A stretch of 64,000 bases of DNA from Aureimonas frigidaquae (GCF_001463905.1 NZ_BBWR01000016.1:62001-126000); one strand, 5' to 3'; shown: positions 25,369 to 34,083, counted from the first letter of the stretch. A program made the numbers and translations. Notes: generated by a model not told the origin, from the letters alone.

Positions 25369-26172
25369 ATGAGTGACACAGCATCGGCAGGGGCGCGTCC
25401 TTCCTATTCCGCGCCCGCTTTGACGAAGGGACTGGAGGTCCTGGAACTCCTGGCGACGGCGGCCGAAGCGCTCACCATGAAGGAGATCGCCGACGGGCTC
25501 GGCCGCTCGAAGGGGGAGATTTTCCGCATGCTCGTCGCACTGCAGGAGCGGGGCTACATCGAGCGGGACCCGGCGAGCGACGCCTATTCCCTGAGTGACA
25601 AGCTCTTCCGGCTCGGGCTCCATACGCCCGCCCAGCAGGATCTGATGAGCGCGGCCATGCCCGAACTCGCGGCGCTTGCGCTGGCGACCGGTCAGTCGCC
25701 CCACCTCGTCGTCATCCATCATGGGCGAACCGTCGTTACGGCCGCCGTTCCCGGCGGTGAGGATATGTCCTTCACGCTCAATCTCGGTTACGGGCGGCTG
25801 GCGACCGATTCGACCTCCGGCCAAGTCATGCTGGCCTTTTCCCCGCCCACGCGTGCAGCGCTTATCGTGGATGAATGCGAGGCTCAGGCCCGCGCGCCGA
25901 TCGATCGGGCGCTGCTCGGCCGGCAACTCGACGCAATCCGCGACCGCGGCTACGAGCTGCGAGAGAGCCGGGACTTCGTCGGCATCACGGACATATGCTG
26001 CCCGATCATCGGCATGAACGGTTCGGCCATCGCGGCCGTCATCATTTCCTATGTGAACCGCCACAATCGGGAGAGCCGCCACGTGCAGACGGCCATGGCT
26101 CTGCAGCAATCCTGCATGATCATATCCGCCAAGCTTTCGCCGCTGCTGACGGAGGAGCGTCGGGGCTCATAG
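25369..26172 (+). CDS. IclR-family transcriptional regulator
   Basis: 267 aa from ATG 25369 (MSDTASAGARPSYS); 25342 is an in-frame alternative. N-terminal winged helix: ALTKGLEVLELLATAAEALTMKEIADGLGRSKGEIFRMLVALQERGYIERD. C-terminal IclR effector domain: HLVVIHHGRTVVTAAVPGGEDMSF and ending ICCPIIGMNGSAIAAVIISYV. Divergent from the deacylase-dehydratase-transporter operon and therefore its probable regulator; the effector is unknown. It reads toward ssuD, but that gene has its own upstream AT-rich promoter region. Confidence 0.9.
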   Translation: MSDTASAGARPSYSAPALTKGLEVLELLATAAEALTMKEIADGLGRSKGEIFRMLVALQERGYIERDPASDAYSLSDKLFRLGLHTPAQQDLMSAAMPELAALALATGQSPHLVVIHHGRTVVTAAVPGGEDMSFTLNLGYGRLATDSTSGQVMLAFSPPTRAALIVDECEAQARAPIDRALLGRQLDAIRDRGYELRESRDFVGITDICCPIIGMNGSAIAAVIISYVNRHNRESRHVQTAMALQQSCMIISAKLSPLLTEERRGS

Positions 26173-26198
26173 GACGCGGAGCACCTCGATTGGAATGG

Positions 26199-26214
26199 TC
26201 TATTAATTTTATGG
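26199..26214. promoter_or_regulatory. Shared AT-rich motif upstream of ssuD
   Basis: TCTATTAATTTTATGG at 26199-26214, 83 bp before the ssuD start, recurs with two substitutions (TCTATCGATTTTATGG) at 36487-36502 in front of the FMN-reductase operon. These are the two outer promoters of the sulfur block. In GC-rich DNA, 14 of 16 matching bases at exactly these positions suggests a common activator site, for example of a LysR-type CysB/Cbl-like regulator. No such regulator is in the window. Confidence 0.45.
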
Positions 26215-26297
26215 TTTGATAGGGTAATCCATGCCTCGCGGGGATCGCGGGGCGGCGGCTAGTCTCAGCGCCTGAACACTGGCCTCAGGATTTGCCC

Positions 26298-27473
26298 ATG
26301 CCCGCCACTATACCCGAACGCATCAAGGTTCTCTGGTTCCTGCCGACCCATGGCGACAGCCGCTACCTCGGCACGAGCGAAGGGGGGCGGGCGGTCGATC
26401 TGCCCTATCTCTCGCAGATCGCCCGCGCTGCCGACCAGCTCGGCTATTACGGGGTCCTGTTGCCGACCGGCCGGTCCTGCGAGGATTCCTGGGTCACGGC
26501 ATCGGCGCTCGTGCCGCTGACCGAGCGGCTTCGTTTCCTGGTCGCGGTCCGGCCGGGCCTCCAGTCGCCCACGCTCGCCGCCCGCATGACGGCGACGCTC
26601 GATCGCTTTTCGAAGGGTCGGCTCCTGATCAACGTGGTGACCGGTGGCGATCCCGTCGAGAACGGGGGGGACGGAATCTTCCAGTCGCATGGCGAGCGCT
26701 ACGAGGTCACCGAAGAGTTCATCCACATCTACAAGTCCGTCCTGGCGGGGGAAACGGTCGAGCACACGGGCAAGCACTTCCGCATCTCCGATGGCCGGTT
26801 GCTGTTTCCGCCGCACCAGACCCCGCACCCTCCGATTTACTTCGGCGGATCGTCGGACGCGGGGATCGACGTCGCGTCGCGAACGGTCGACAAGTACCTG
26901 ACCTGGGGCGAACCGCCGGAAGACGTGGCGCGCAAGCTCGACGTGGTGCGGGCGGCAGCGGCCAAGGCCGGAAGAGAGGTGTCCTTCGGCATTCGGCTGC
27001 ATGTCATCGTGCGTGAAACCAACGAAGCGGCCTGGCGCGCGGCGGAGGCTTTGATCAGCCGGCTCGACGATGCCACCATCGCCTCGGCACAGGAAATCTT
27101 CGGGCGGATGGACTCCGTCGGTCAGCGCCGGATGAGCGCGCTGCACGGGGGCGACCGGTCTCGGTTGGAGATCAGCCCCAATCTCTGGGCGGGGGTCGGC
27201 CTGGTCCGGGGCGGTGCCGGAACGGCCCTGGTGGGAGACCCCGATACGGTTGCCGAGCGGATCGATGGCTATCGGCAGCTCGGCATCGATACCTTCATCC
27301 TGTCGGGCTACCCGCATCTGGAGGAAGCCTACAGCTTCGGCGAACAGGTCCTGCCGCGCCTGCCGCTGGACCACCCCCTTCCAGGGCGGGATGCCAGCAT
27401 CAATACGGGGCCCTTCGGCGAAACCATCGCCGGCTCGCATCGCCCGCAGGCGCAACAGGCCAGCGCCTCCTGA
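26298..27473 (+). CDS. ssuD: FMNH2-dependent alkanesulfonate monooxygenase
   Basis: 391 aa, the usual SsuD length. Starts [26 protein letters not shown]; family motifs include [39 protein letters not shown] and [14 protein letters not shown], ending [27 protein letters not shown]. It cleaves the C-S bond of alkanesulfonates, releasing sulfite and an aldehyde, using FMNH2 from a partner reductase; a suitable reductase gene is at 35800. No ssuABC transporter adjoins it. Its last 70 codons exist a second time, in shortened form, at 28321-28405, beyond the MazEF module. Confidence 0.93.
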   Translation: MPATIPERIKVLWFLPTHGDSRYLGTSEGGRAVDLPYLSQIARAADQLGYYGVLLPTGRSCEDSWVTASALVPLTERLRFLVAVRPGLQSPTLAARMTATLDRFSKGRLLINVVTGGDPVENGGDGIFQSHGERYEVTEEFIHIYKSVLAGETVEHTGKHFRISDGRLLFPPHQTPHPPIYFGGSSDAGIDVASRTVDKYLTWGEPPEDVARKLDVVRAAAAKAGREVSFGIRLHVIVRETNEAAWRAAEALISRLDDATIASAQEIFGRMDSVGQRRMSALHGGDRSRLEISPNLWAGVGLVRGGAGTALVGDPDTVAERIDGYRQLGIDTFILSGYPHLEEAYSFGEQVLPRLPLDHPLPGRDASINTGPFGETIAGSHRPQAQQASAS

Positions 27474-27492
27474 ACGGGACGTCCAGCCCGGC

Positions 27493-27555
27493 TCAGGCGC
27501 CGACCGTGTCGCGGAACTGATGGCCGAGCGCGAACGCCATGACGTGCCAGGGTCG
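27493..27555 (-). pseudogene. C-terminal remnant of an unidentified gene convergent with ssuD
   Basis: Immediately after ssuD the bases 27474-27530 are about 80% identical to those after its truncated copy (28406-28460). In the second place they encode the C-terminus of the LLM monooxygenase (ending AHVREAVGA). Here the same strand and frame give a short tail ending LGHQFRDTVGA and stop. About 20 codons remain before the MazEF promoter region begins. It is probably the cut-off end of a convergent gene. I do not recognise its family. Confidence 0.4.
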
Positions 27556-27573
27556 GATGCTGTATCAACACTG

Positions 27574-27623
27574 TTGACACCACTGCAAGACGTACTAATG
27601 TATCGACACCATAGATACAGGAG
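27574..27623 (+). promoter_or_regulatory. mazEF promoter, operator and RBS
   Basis: A near-consensus sigma-70 promoter: TTGACA (27574-27579), 16-bp spacer, TAATGT (27596-27601). An inverted repeat GTATC-N9-GATAC (27600-27618) overlaps the transcription start region, and a further GTATC sits at 27562-27566; these are probable sites for the MazE antitoxin. AGGAG (27619-27623) is eight bases before the GTG start of the antitoxin. The AT-richer, consensus-like promoter is unlike the surrounding DNA. Confidence 0.7.
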
Positions 27624-27631
27624 ACGCAGCT

Positions 27632-27874
27632 GTGCGAGTGAACATCAAGAAATGGGGCAATAGCGCGTCGGTTCGGATTCCACATTCGGTGATGACCGCC
27701 GCCAACCTGCATGTCGATCAGGCGGTGGAGGTGCGCGAGGAAGATGGCCGGGTTGTCATCGAACCCGTCCAGAACCTTTCCTATGATCTTGACACGCTGT
27801 TGGCCGGGATGACGCCCGACACCTTCCATGACGAGGTAGATTTCGGCGCTCCGGTCGGCAAGGAAGTCTGGTGA
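27632..27874 (+). CDS. mazE: MazE-family antitoxin (AbrB-type)
   Basis: 80 aa from GTG 27632. The N-terminal swapped-hairpin DNA-binding fold is clear in VNIKKWGNSASVRIPHSVMTAANL, with QAVEVREEDGRVVIEPV completing the beta-barrel. The acidic C-terminus (LAGMTPDTFHDEVDFGAPVGKEVW) is the toxin-binding tail, with the typical D-x-G-x-P-V-G-K-E-x-W ending. It binds its own promoter and neutralises MazF. The stop overlaps the toxin start by one base (TGATG). Confidence 0.92.
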   Translation: MRVNIKKWGNSASVRIPHSVMTAANLHVDQAVEVREEDGRVVIEPVQNLSYDLDTLLAGMTPDTFHDEVDFGAPVGKEVW

Positions 27875-28206
27875 TGGCCGCGTGGGTGCCTGACAGCGGC
27901 GACATCGTGTGGGTGAACTTCGATCCGCAGGCCGGGCACGAGCAGGCAGGCCATCGCCCCGCTCTAGTGCTGTCGCCCGCCCGCTACAACGGGATGCGGG
28001 GCATGATGTTGTGCTGCCCGCTGACGACGAAACTCAAAGCTTATCCCTTCGAAGTCGTCATCAGCCAGAATCCGCCAAGCGCCATTCTTGCCGATCAGAT
28101 CAAGAACCTTGATTGGCGCGCTCGCAAAGCCAGACGCAAAGGCGAGGTCACTGCCGCAGTGCTGGCCGAGGTTCGCGCCAAACTCAAGGCATTGCTGCAA
28201 ATCTAG
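27874..28206 (+). CDS. mazF: MazF-family mRNA interferase toxin
   Basis: 110 aa from ATG 27874. The CcdB/MazF barrel begins WVPDSGDIVWVNFDPQAGHEQAGHRPALVLSPARYN, including the catalytic-loop Arg in GHRPALVLS and the Thr in MMLCCPLTTKLKAYPFEVVI. DQIKNLDWRARKARRKGEV is the conserved interface and substrate loop. It cleaves single-stranded mRNA at short motifs, halting translation when MazE is lost. Its position inside a recombined junction suggests arrival with a mobile element and retention through addiction. Confidence 0.92.
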   Translation: MAAWVPDSGDIVWVNFDPQAGHEQAGHRPALVLSPARYNGMRGMMLCCPLTTKLKAYPFEVVISQNPPSAILADQIKNLDWRARKARRKGEVTAAVLAEVRAKLKALLQI

Positions 28207-28212
28207 GCGGAC

Positions 28213-28317
28213 CGCCATCCTTCGCATTGCCCATCACGCCCGCTATTCGTCTGAGGACCAGTGTGACGCCTCGGTAGAGGACCAGTTGCGCCAGTGCCGC
28301 GAGCGAGTGGCGCGTGA
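28213..28317 (+). pseudogene. N-terminal stub of a serine recombinase
   Basis: The frame encodes AILRIAHHARYSSEDQCDASVEDQLRQCRERVARD, which is split here only for reading: its parts ILRIAHHARYSSEDQ and DASVEDQLRQCRE match the first beta-strand, catalytic-Ser loop (ARYSS) and following helix of large serine recombinases/resolvases. No ATG remains, and after 35 codons the frame runs directly into a fragment of ssuD. The rest of the recombinase is missing. This is the scar of a mobile element, probably the one that brought mazEF. Confidence 0.65.
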
Positions 28318-28320
28318 CGA

Positions 28321-28460
28321 CCCGCATCTGGAGGAGGCCTACAGCTTCGGCGAAACCATCGCCGGCTCGCATCGCCCGCAGGCGCAACAGGCCAGCGCCT
28401 CCTGAAACGGGACGGCCGGCCCCGCTCATGCGCCGACCGCTTCGCGGACGTGCGCCTGAG
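28321..28460 (+). repeat. Second, internally deleted copy of the ssuD 3' end
   Basis: Bases 28321-28355 match 27310-27344 with one mismatch, then jump to a perfect match with 27423-27473 including the stop codon, and continue at about 80% identity past the stop. The missing 78 bp (27345-27422) are bounded in ssuD by two copies of CTTCGGCGAA (27335-27344 and 27413-27422), so the copy lost exactly one repeat plus the interval, in frame. The ssuD-like fragments thus flank the mazEF/recombinase module as direct repeats. Confidence 0.85.
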
Positions 28461-29796
28461 CCGAGCTGGTTCGAGACCCGTCCCCCTTGCCGAACAATTT
28501 GTGGCGCAAGGTGCCGGGCGTATAGTCGGCCTTGTAGCGGCCGCGAGACTGCAGTTCCGGCACGACATGATCGACGAAGGTTTCGAAGCTCTCCGGCACA
28601 ACGGTGCGCGCAAGGTTGAAGCCGTCGATTTCCCCCTCGTCGATCCAGGAGGCCAGTTCCTCCGCAACCTGTCCGCCATCGCCGACGATCGTGGCGTAGC
28701 GGCCGCCAAGAGCGAGTTCGCCCAGGAGCTGGCGGCGCGTCCATTGCTTCTCCCGGGCAAGGCTCGTGGCCGATTGGATCGCATTGGACGGGCCATAGGC
28801 GATGGGCTCGTCCAGGTCGAAGCGGGAGAAGTCGATCCCCGTGCTGGCCGAAAAATGGGCGAGCCCCGCATCTGCGCTGGCATAGGCCAGATACTCGGCA
28901 TGGCGCTCCCGGGCGGCGGCCTCTGTCGCATCGGCCGTGACGGTGATGCCGACGAAGATCTTCACATCCTGTGGCGCGCGCCCGGCCTCCACGACGGCGG
29001 CCCGCAACTGGCGTGACAGGGCGCGTGCCCGTGCCTTGTCCGAGGCGGAGATGAAGACGCATTCCGCATTTGCCGCCGCGAAACGCAGGCCCCGGCCCGA
29101 CGAGCCGGCCTGGAAGATAACGGGCGTGCGCTGCGGCGAGGGGGCGGACAGGTGGTAGCCTTCGGATCGGTAGAAGCGGCCCTGGTGCCGGATCGGGCGG
29201 ACCTTGGCTGGGTCGGCATAGATGCGGGCGGCGCGATCGGCGCGCACGGCATCGTCGTCCCAACTGTCTTCCCACAGGCTGCGCGCCAAGGACAGGTATT
29301 CGTCGGCCCGGTCGTAGCGCAGGTCGTGCTCGGCTTGCCCATCCTGACCGACGGCACGGGCCGCGCTGTCCAGATACCCCGTCACGATGTTCCAGCCGAC
29401 TCGCCCTTGCGTCAGATGATCGAGCGTCGAGATGCGGCGGGCGAAGGTATAGGGATGCTCGACATTAATGTTGACCGTGACGCCGAAGCCCAGGTGCCGC
29501 GTGACGGCCGCCATGGCCGGCACCAGGAGCAGCGGATCGTTGACGGGAAGCTGGATGGATTCCCGCAAGGTCAGATCGACATTGCCGCCATAGACATCAT
29601 AGGCCCCGACGATATCGGCCAGGAACAGCCCGTCGAAGAGCCCGCGCTCGAGTGTCTGCGCGAGTTGCGTCCAATGCTGGAGGCTGTGATAGTCCACGGA
29701 GCGGTCGCGCGGATGCGTCCACAAGCCGTGGTTGATGTGGCCGACGCAGTTCATCGCGAAGGCATTCAACAGGATCTCTTTGCCGTCCGGCATCAT
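28426..29796 (-). CDS. LLM-class flavin-dependent monooxygenase (NtaA/SnaA/DszA family)
   Basis: 456 aa. Typical family beginning KEILLNAFAMNCVGHINHGLWTHPRD, then GLFDGLFLADIVGAYDVYGGN, GRVGWNIVTGYLDSAARAVG and SPQRTPVIFQAGSSGRGLRFAA. These enzymes use reduced FMN to oxidise chelators, sulfones or sulfides; with the SfnB/DszC-like partners upstream, a role in C-S bond cleavage (as DszA or SfnG) is likely. Last gene of the eight-gene sulfur operon; six bases separate it from the preceding stop. The partner FMN reductase is the operon's first gene. Confidence 0.92.
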   Translation of the reverse strand: MMPDGKEILLNAFAMNCVGHINHGLWTHPRDRSVDYHSLQHWTQLAQTLERGLFDGLFLADIVGAYDVYGGNVDLTLRESIQLPVNDPLLLVPAMAAVTRHLGFGVTVNINVEHPYTFARRISTLDHLTQGRVGWNIVTGYLDSAARAVGQDGQAEHDLRYDRADEYLSLARSLWEDSWDDDAVRADRAARIYADPAKVRPIRHQGRFYRSEGYHLSAPSPQRTPVIFQAGSSGRGLRFAAANAECVFISASDKARARALSRQLRAAVVEAGRAPQDVKIFVGITVTADATEAAARERHAEYLAYASADAGLAHFSASTGIDFSRFDLDEPIAYGPSNAIQSATSLAREKQWTRRQLLGELALGGRYATIVGDGGQVAEELASWIDEGEIDGFNLARTVVPESFETFVDHVVPELQSRGRYKADYTPGTLRHKLFGKGDGSRTSSAQAHVREAVGA

Positions 29797-29802
29797 ACAC
29801 CT

Positions 29803-31044
29803 TCAGATCGCGCCGTGCCGCGGGGGGCGGCGCTGGTTGAAATAGTACTGGCCGACCGCCTGGTATTTCCACCGCACGGGATCGTGCAAGGTGTGGGTGC
29901 GGACGTTGCGCCAATAGCGGTCGAGATTGTCCGCCTCCATGGTCGCGGAGGTGCCGGACAGTTCCAGCAGGCGGTTGGCTGCGGCCAGTCCCGCTTTTGT
30001 CGAATGGATGCGTGCTTCCGCGACAGCAATGGAGGCGGCCGCGACGCTGTCTTCGTCCGGCGCGGCCTGCGCCGCTGCGACGATCCTGCCGGCCCGGGCC
30101 AGCAGCGCCTGCGCGGCCCGCAAGCCCACATGGACTTCCCCCAGATGGTGGATCGTCAGCGGGTCCTGCGCTGCCGTCTCCACATTGGCATCGATCCACG
30201 GCCGCGCCCGCTCCCGCACGAAGCGGATCGTCTCGCGGTAGGCTGCCTCGCCGATGCCGAGATCGATGGCCGCATGGAGGAGCTGCGCGAAGGGGCCGAT
30301 CGTCGTCGGCCTGTCGAATGAAGCCTGGAACGGCACGATTGCGGCGGCGTCCACCGCCACCCTGTCGAAGGTGACCGTGCCGCTGCCGGTCACCCGCTGC
30401 CCGAACCCGTCCCAATCGTCGTCGATCGAGATGCCGGGCGCCGAACGCGGCACGAAGACCAGATAGGAGACTTCCGTTCCATCTTCCTGCGCCACGGCAA
30501 GGGTGGGAATGACGTGTGCATAGATGGCGCCGGTGCAGTAGAACTTGCGCCCGGACACGGTATAGCCATCGCCATCACGCTCCAGCCGCGTGGTTCGGCG
30601 GAAATCGCGCCGCCCGATCTCTGCCAGCGCGTTCCCGAACCGATGGCCGCTCAGCGCCAGCGCGTAGAGGGCTTTCTTCTGTTCCTTGGTGCCGCCGACA
30701 CGCAGGACTTCCAGCGCGTAGAAATGGTTCTGGGGAATCTGCCCGATGGAGCCGTCGCCCCGCGACAGGGTGGCGATCACACGGGCCAGCACGGCCGGCG
30801 AGACGTCCGCACCGCCATAGGCGCGGGGCACGGTGATGCCGAGGAGCCCTTCCTCCGACAGCCGGTCCAGTTCATGCCAGGGAAGGTTGCGGTGCCTGTC
30901 GCGCTCCGCCGAATCCGCGGCGAATTCCTGTGCCAGGCGCTCGGCGGTTGCCAGGGCCTGTGCCTCGGTCCCGATGACCGTGGCCACTCGACGCGGTGCC
31001 GGGGCGGCGGGCGTCAATGCGTTGTCGTTGACGGCAAGCGACAT
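29803..31044 (-). CDS. Acyl-CoA dehydrogenase-fold monooxygenase (SfnB/DszC-like), copy 1
   Basis: 413 aa. Acyl-CoA dehydrogenase fold without the catalytic glutamate context of beta-oxidation enzymes; motifs GDGSIGQIPQNHFYALEVLRVGG, RDGDGYTVSGRKFYCTGAIYAHVI and the C-terminal NVRTHTLHDPVRWKYQAVGQYYFN are those of the SfnB/DszC branch. These flavin enzymes oxygenate sulfur compounds (dimethylsulfone, dibenzothiophene) or desulfonate them under sulfur limitation. It is followed after 6 bp by the LLM monooxygenase and preceded after 4 bp by its paralogue, with which it shares the same C-terminal motif. Confidence 0.88.
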   Translation of the reverse strand: MSLAVNDNALTPAAPAPRRVATVIGTEAQALATAERLAQEFAADSAERDRHRNLPWHELDRLSEEGLLGITVPRAYGGADVSPAVLARVIATLSRGDGSIGQIPQNHFYALEVLRVGGTKEQKKALYALALSGHRFGNALAEIGRRDFRRTTRLERDGDGYTVSGRKFYCTGAIYAHVIPTLAVAQEDGTEVSYLVFVPRSAPGISIDDDWDGFGQRVTGSGTVTFDRVAVDAAAIVPFQASFDRPTTIGPFAQLLHAAIDLGIGEAAYRETIRFVRERARPWIDANVETAAQDPLTIHHLGEVHVGLRAAQALLARAGRIVAAAQAAPDEDSVAAASIAVAEARIHSTKAGLAAANRLLELSGTSATMEADNLDRYWRNVRTHTLHDPVRWKYQAVGQYYFNQRRPPRHGAI

Positions 31045-31048
31045 GGGC

Positions 31049-32266
31049 TCAATTCCACTGGTGGCGGGCCGGCAGGACGCCGTTCAAGGCGTAATTCCCG
31101 ACGAGATGGTATTTCCAGCGCACGGGATCGTGCAGCGTGTGGACGCGCGCATTGCGCCAATGCATGTCCAACCCGTGGGCGGCGCGTGTCGCGGATGAGC
31201 CGGCCAGGTCGAAGAGCATCTCGGACGCGGCCAGAGCGATGTCCGTGGTCAGGATCTTCGCCTCGGCAACGGCGACGGATGCCGCCGCGCTGCTTTCGGC
31301 CGTCACGGGGTCGCGGGCGATGCGGTCGATGGTTTCTGCCGCTTCGTACAACACGGCCTGTGCGGCATGAAAGTCGGCCTGCAACGCTCCGTAGGCATGG
31401 ATGATGGTCGGATCGTCGACGGCGCGCTCGACACCCGAATCCATCCAGGGGCGGGCCTTGTCCCGGACGAAGCTGGCCGCATCGTCCAGGGCCATCGCTG
31501 CAATGCCGGAATCGATGGCGGCCTGGACGAGCTGCGATGTCGGCCCGGTCAGCCCCGGCGTCTCGGCGAACCGCCATACGGGCAGGATGTTGGCCTGTTC
31601 CACGATGACATGGTCGAAGACGACCGTCCCGCTGGATGTCGTGCGCTGGCCGAAGGAGAGCCAGTCATCCTCCACCCGCACGCCTGGCGCGTCACGGCGC
31701 ACCCACACTTGTACGGGCCGCCCTTCGGTATCGGCCGCGCGGGTCGGGATCCAGTGGGCGAAGGCGGCGCCGGTCGAATAGAAGCGCTCCCCGACGAGAA
31801 CGAGTTTGCCGTCCTTGCGGTGCAGGCGCGTTTCATTGTGCGTCAGCGCCCGTTTGCCCTTTTCCGGGCCGGCATTGCCGATCCGGTGGCCCGCCAGAAT
31901 ATCGGCAAAGAAGCGGGCTTGCTGATCCTGCGAGCCGAAATCCCGCAGGAGGGCGATGACGCCGAACTGGTTCTGCGGGATCTGGCCGAGCGAGGCATCG
32001 GCCGCGGAGATGATTTCGAAGACCTCCACCACCGTCGTCAGCGGCAGGTCGGGCCCGCCATGGCTGCGCGGCACCGTCAGGGTGCCGAGGCCGGAGGCCG
32101 TGTGGCGCTCGATCTCGTCGAAGGGAAGGCGGCGTTCGCGATCGCGCGCGACCGCCCCGGGGCGGTAATGCGCAGCCAGCGCGCGGGCCGCGTCGATCGC
32201 CTGCGCGTGGGTGTCGATGCGCTGCGGGGCCCGGGGTGGCGCAGGAAGGCGGGTGATGGGAGCCAT
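31049..32266 (-). CDS. Acyl-CoA dehydrogenase-fold monooxygenase (SfnB/DszC-like), copy 2
   Basis: 405 aa paralogue of the next gene in the operon: ADASLGQIPQNQFGVIALLRDFG, VLVGERFYSTGAAFAHWIP-like core (KDGKLVLVGERFYSTGAAFA) and the C-terminus NARVHTLHDPVRWKYHLVGNYALNG align with copy 1 throughout. SfnB-type sulfur acquisition oxidoreductase. Tandem SfnB-like genes may use different sulfur sources or form a hetero-oligomer; this is inference. Preceded by the metI-like permease gene with a 12-bp gap. Confidence 0.88.
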   Translation of the reverse strand: MAPITRLPAPPRAPQRIDTHAQAIDAARALAAHYRPGAVARDRERRLPFDEIERHTASGLGTLTVPRSHGGPDLPLTTVVEVFEIISAADASLGQIPQNQFGVIALLRDFGSQDQQARFFADILAGHRIGNAGPEKGKRALTHNETRLHRKDGKLVLVGERFYSTGAAFAHWIPTRAADTEGRPVQVWVRRDAPGVRVEDDWLSFGQRTTSSGTVVFDHVIVEQANILPVWRFAETPGLTGPTSQLVQAAIDSGIAAMALDDAASFVRDKARPWMDSGVERAVDDPTIIHAYGALQADFHAAQAVLYEAAETIDRIARDPVTAESSAAASVAVAEAKILTTDIALAASEMLFDLAGSSATRAAHGLDMHWRNARVHTLHDPVRWKYHLVGNYALNGVLPARHQWN

Positions 32267-32278
32267 GATGCCCCTCCT

Positions 32279-32932
32279 TTATCGAGCGCGCAGTGCGCGG
32301 ACGGTCCGGTCGCCTGCAAATTGCACGGTCATGACCATGGCGATGAGGACCACGATGACAGCGATCATGACCACCGTATCGAAACGCTGGTAGCCGTAGC
32401 GGATCGCCATGTCGCCGAGGCCGCCGGCACCCACTGCGCCTGCCATGGCGGAGGCGCCGATCATGGTGACGACGGTGATGGTCAGGCCGCCGACGATGCC
32501 GGGCAGCGCTTCCGGCAAGAGGACGTGGCGCACGATATGCCAGCGGCGGCAGCCCATGGCCTGTGCCGCCTCGACCAGTCCGCGATCAACCTCGCGGATG
32601 CTCACCTCGGCAATCCGGGCCAGGAACGGCGTTGCGCTGATCGTCAGGGGAACGATGGCGGCCCAGACGCCGATCGTCGTGCCGGCCAGAAGCCGTGTGA
32701 GCGGGATCAGCGCGACGAGCAGCACGATGAAGGGCGTGGCGCGGAAGCCGTTGACCAGCGCGCCGACCACGGCGTTGAGGCGGGGCGCCTCGCGGATCCC
32801 GCCAGGTGCCGTCGCGACCAGAAGGACCGCAAGCGGAATTCCGAACAGGGCCGCCAGAGATGCCGAGACGCCGACCATCAGGCTGGTGTCCAGGAAGGCG
32901 TTCCACAGTCGTTCAAGCATGATCGCGGACAT
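32279..32932 (-). CDS. metI: Methionine-type ABC transporter permease
   Basis: 217 aa from ATG at 32932 (MSAIMLERLWNAFLDTSLMVG), overlapping the ATPase stop; MLERLW at 32920 is an alternative. Five hydrophobic segments, the MetI motif NGFRATPFIVLLVALIPLTRLL and the coupling loop EAAQAMGCRRWHIVRHVLLPEALPG are present. Forms the channel of a MetNIQ importer with the upstream ATPase and two binding proteins. In this operon the ligand may be an oxidised or other organosulfur compound rather than methionine. Confidence 0.9.
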   Translation of the reverse strand: MSAIMLERLWNAFLDTSLMVGVSASLAALFGIPLAVLLVATAPGGIREAPRLNAVVGALVNGFRATPFIVLLVALIPLTRLLAGTTIGVWAAIVPLTISATPFLARIAEVSIREVDRGLVEAAQAMGCRRWHIVRHVLLPEALPGIVGGLTITVVTMIGASAMAGAVGAGGLGDMAIRYGYQRFDTVVMIAVIVVLIAMVMTVQFAGDRTVRALRAR

Positions 32933-34073
32933 AGCCGATGACCTTTGCGTCCTGCGCCAGCGCAGCGAGTGTTTCGGGGGAAGGTTCGCGGCCGGCGATC
33001 TTGACGAGCAGGCGCCCATGCGAGCGCCCCTGCACGCGATCGATCGCGGCGTGAAGAAGTGTCAGCGGAGCATTGAGCGCCGCTGCGATGGCGGCGAGGT
33101 CCGGCTCACCGCCTTCGCCCGTATAGTGGAGGGAAAGCACGGCATGGTCCGTCGGACCGCTCCTGGTGGTCTTGAGCCGCAGGGCAATGTCGTCCGGCAG
33201 ATCGCGCACCAAGGGCTGCAGCAAGGCGCGTGTCGCTTCTGCCTGCGGATCGCCGAAAATGCGCCATACCGGCCCGGTCTCGACGATCCGGCCCTGTTCG
33301 AGCACGAGGACGGTATCGCAGATCTCGCGGATGACGCTCATCTCGTGGGTGATGAGGATGATGGTGAGGCCGAGCCGGCGGTTGATATCCTTGAGCAGCG
33401 CCAGGATCGACAGCGTCGTCTCCGGGTCCAAAGCGGACGTTGCCTCGTCGCACAAGAGAATGTCCGGATCGCAGACGAGGGCGCGCGCAATGCCGACGCG
33501 TTGCTTCTGGCCGCCCGACAGACGCGCGGGATAGACGTCCCGTTTGTCGGAAAGGCCGACGAGTTCGAGCACACGCTCCACACGCGGCCCGATCTCGGCG
33601 CGGGGTGTGCCGGCCACGACGAGCGGCAGGGCGATATTGTCCCAGACGGTCTTGGCGGACAGGAGGTTGAAGTGCTGGAAGATCATGCCGATCCGCCGCC
33701 GAAGGCCGACGAGCCCCGGCGTGTCGAGGGTGGCGATATCGACACCGTTGACGAGGACGCGGCCCCCGGTCGGCGCTTCCAGCCGGTTGACCAGACGGAT
33801 CAGGCTGGACTTGCCGGCGCCGCTGCGGCCGATGATCCCGAAGATCGACCCGGGCTTCACCTCCACGTCGATCCCGGCGAGCGCGCTGACATCTCCGGAT
33901 TTCGAGCGGTACACCTTATCGATCCGCTCGAAGCGGACGGAGCCGCCGCGGACGGCCCCGTTTTGTGCCGCGGCCTCGGCGCTGGCCCCTGAAGCAGCAC
34001 GGGACGGGGCCGGCCGCCCCTGCGCTTCGAAGGCGATGCCGCGTCTAAGGGACGGTGCGGACAGGAAGGTCAC
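32913..34073 (-). CDS. metN: Methionine-type ABC transporter ATP-binding protein
   Basis: 386 aa. A 45-residue polar N-terminal extension precedes the cassette (RFERIDKVYRSKSGDVSALAG). Walker A GRSGAGKSS, signature LSGGQKQRVGIARALV, Walker B ILLCDEATSALDPE and the H-loop ILITHEMSVIREI are intact. Residues about 310-386 form the NIL regulatory domain (LAAIAAALNAPLTLLHAAIDRVQG; LLVKIAG), which in E. coli MetN binds methionine and inhibits uptake. The N-terminal extension is unusual; the real start may be further downstream. Confidence 0.92.
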   Translation of the reverse strand: MTFLSAPSLRRGIAFEAQGRPAPSRAASGASAEAAAQNGAVRGGSVRFERIDKVYRSKSGDVSALAGIDVEVKPGSIFGIIGRSGAGKSSLIRLVNRLEAPTGGRVLVNGVDIATLDTPGLVGLRRRIGMIFQHFNLLSAKTVWDNIALPLVVAGTPRAEIGPRVERVLELVGLSDKRDVYPARLSGGQKQRVGIARALVCDPDILLCDEATSALDPETTLSILALLKDINRRLGLTIILITHEMSVIREICDTVLVLEQGRIVETGPVWRIFGDPQAEATRALLQPLVRDLPDDIALRLKTTRSGPTDHAVLSLHYTGEGGEPDLAAIAAALNAPLTLLHAAIDRVQGRSHGRLLVKIAGREPSPETLAALAQDAKVIGYVRDHA

Positions 34074-34083
34074 CGGCGGCCTC

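Noticed and set aside
25240-26109. Antisense frame over the IclR gene
   Set aside because: The plus-strand frame has the complete IclR domain structure; the antisense product matches nothing.
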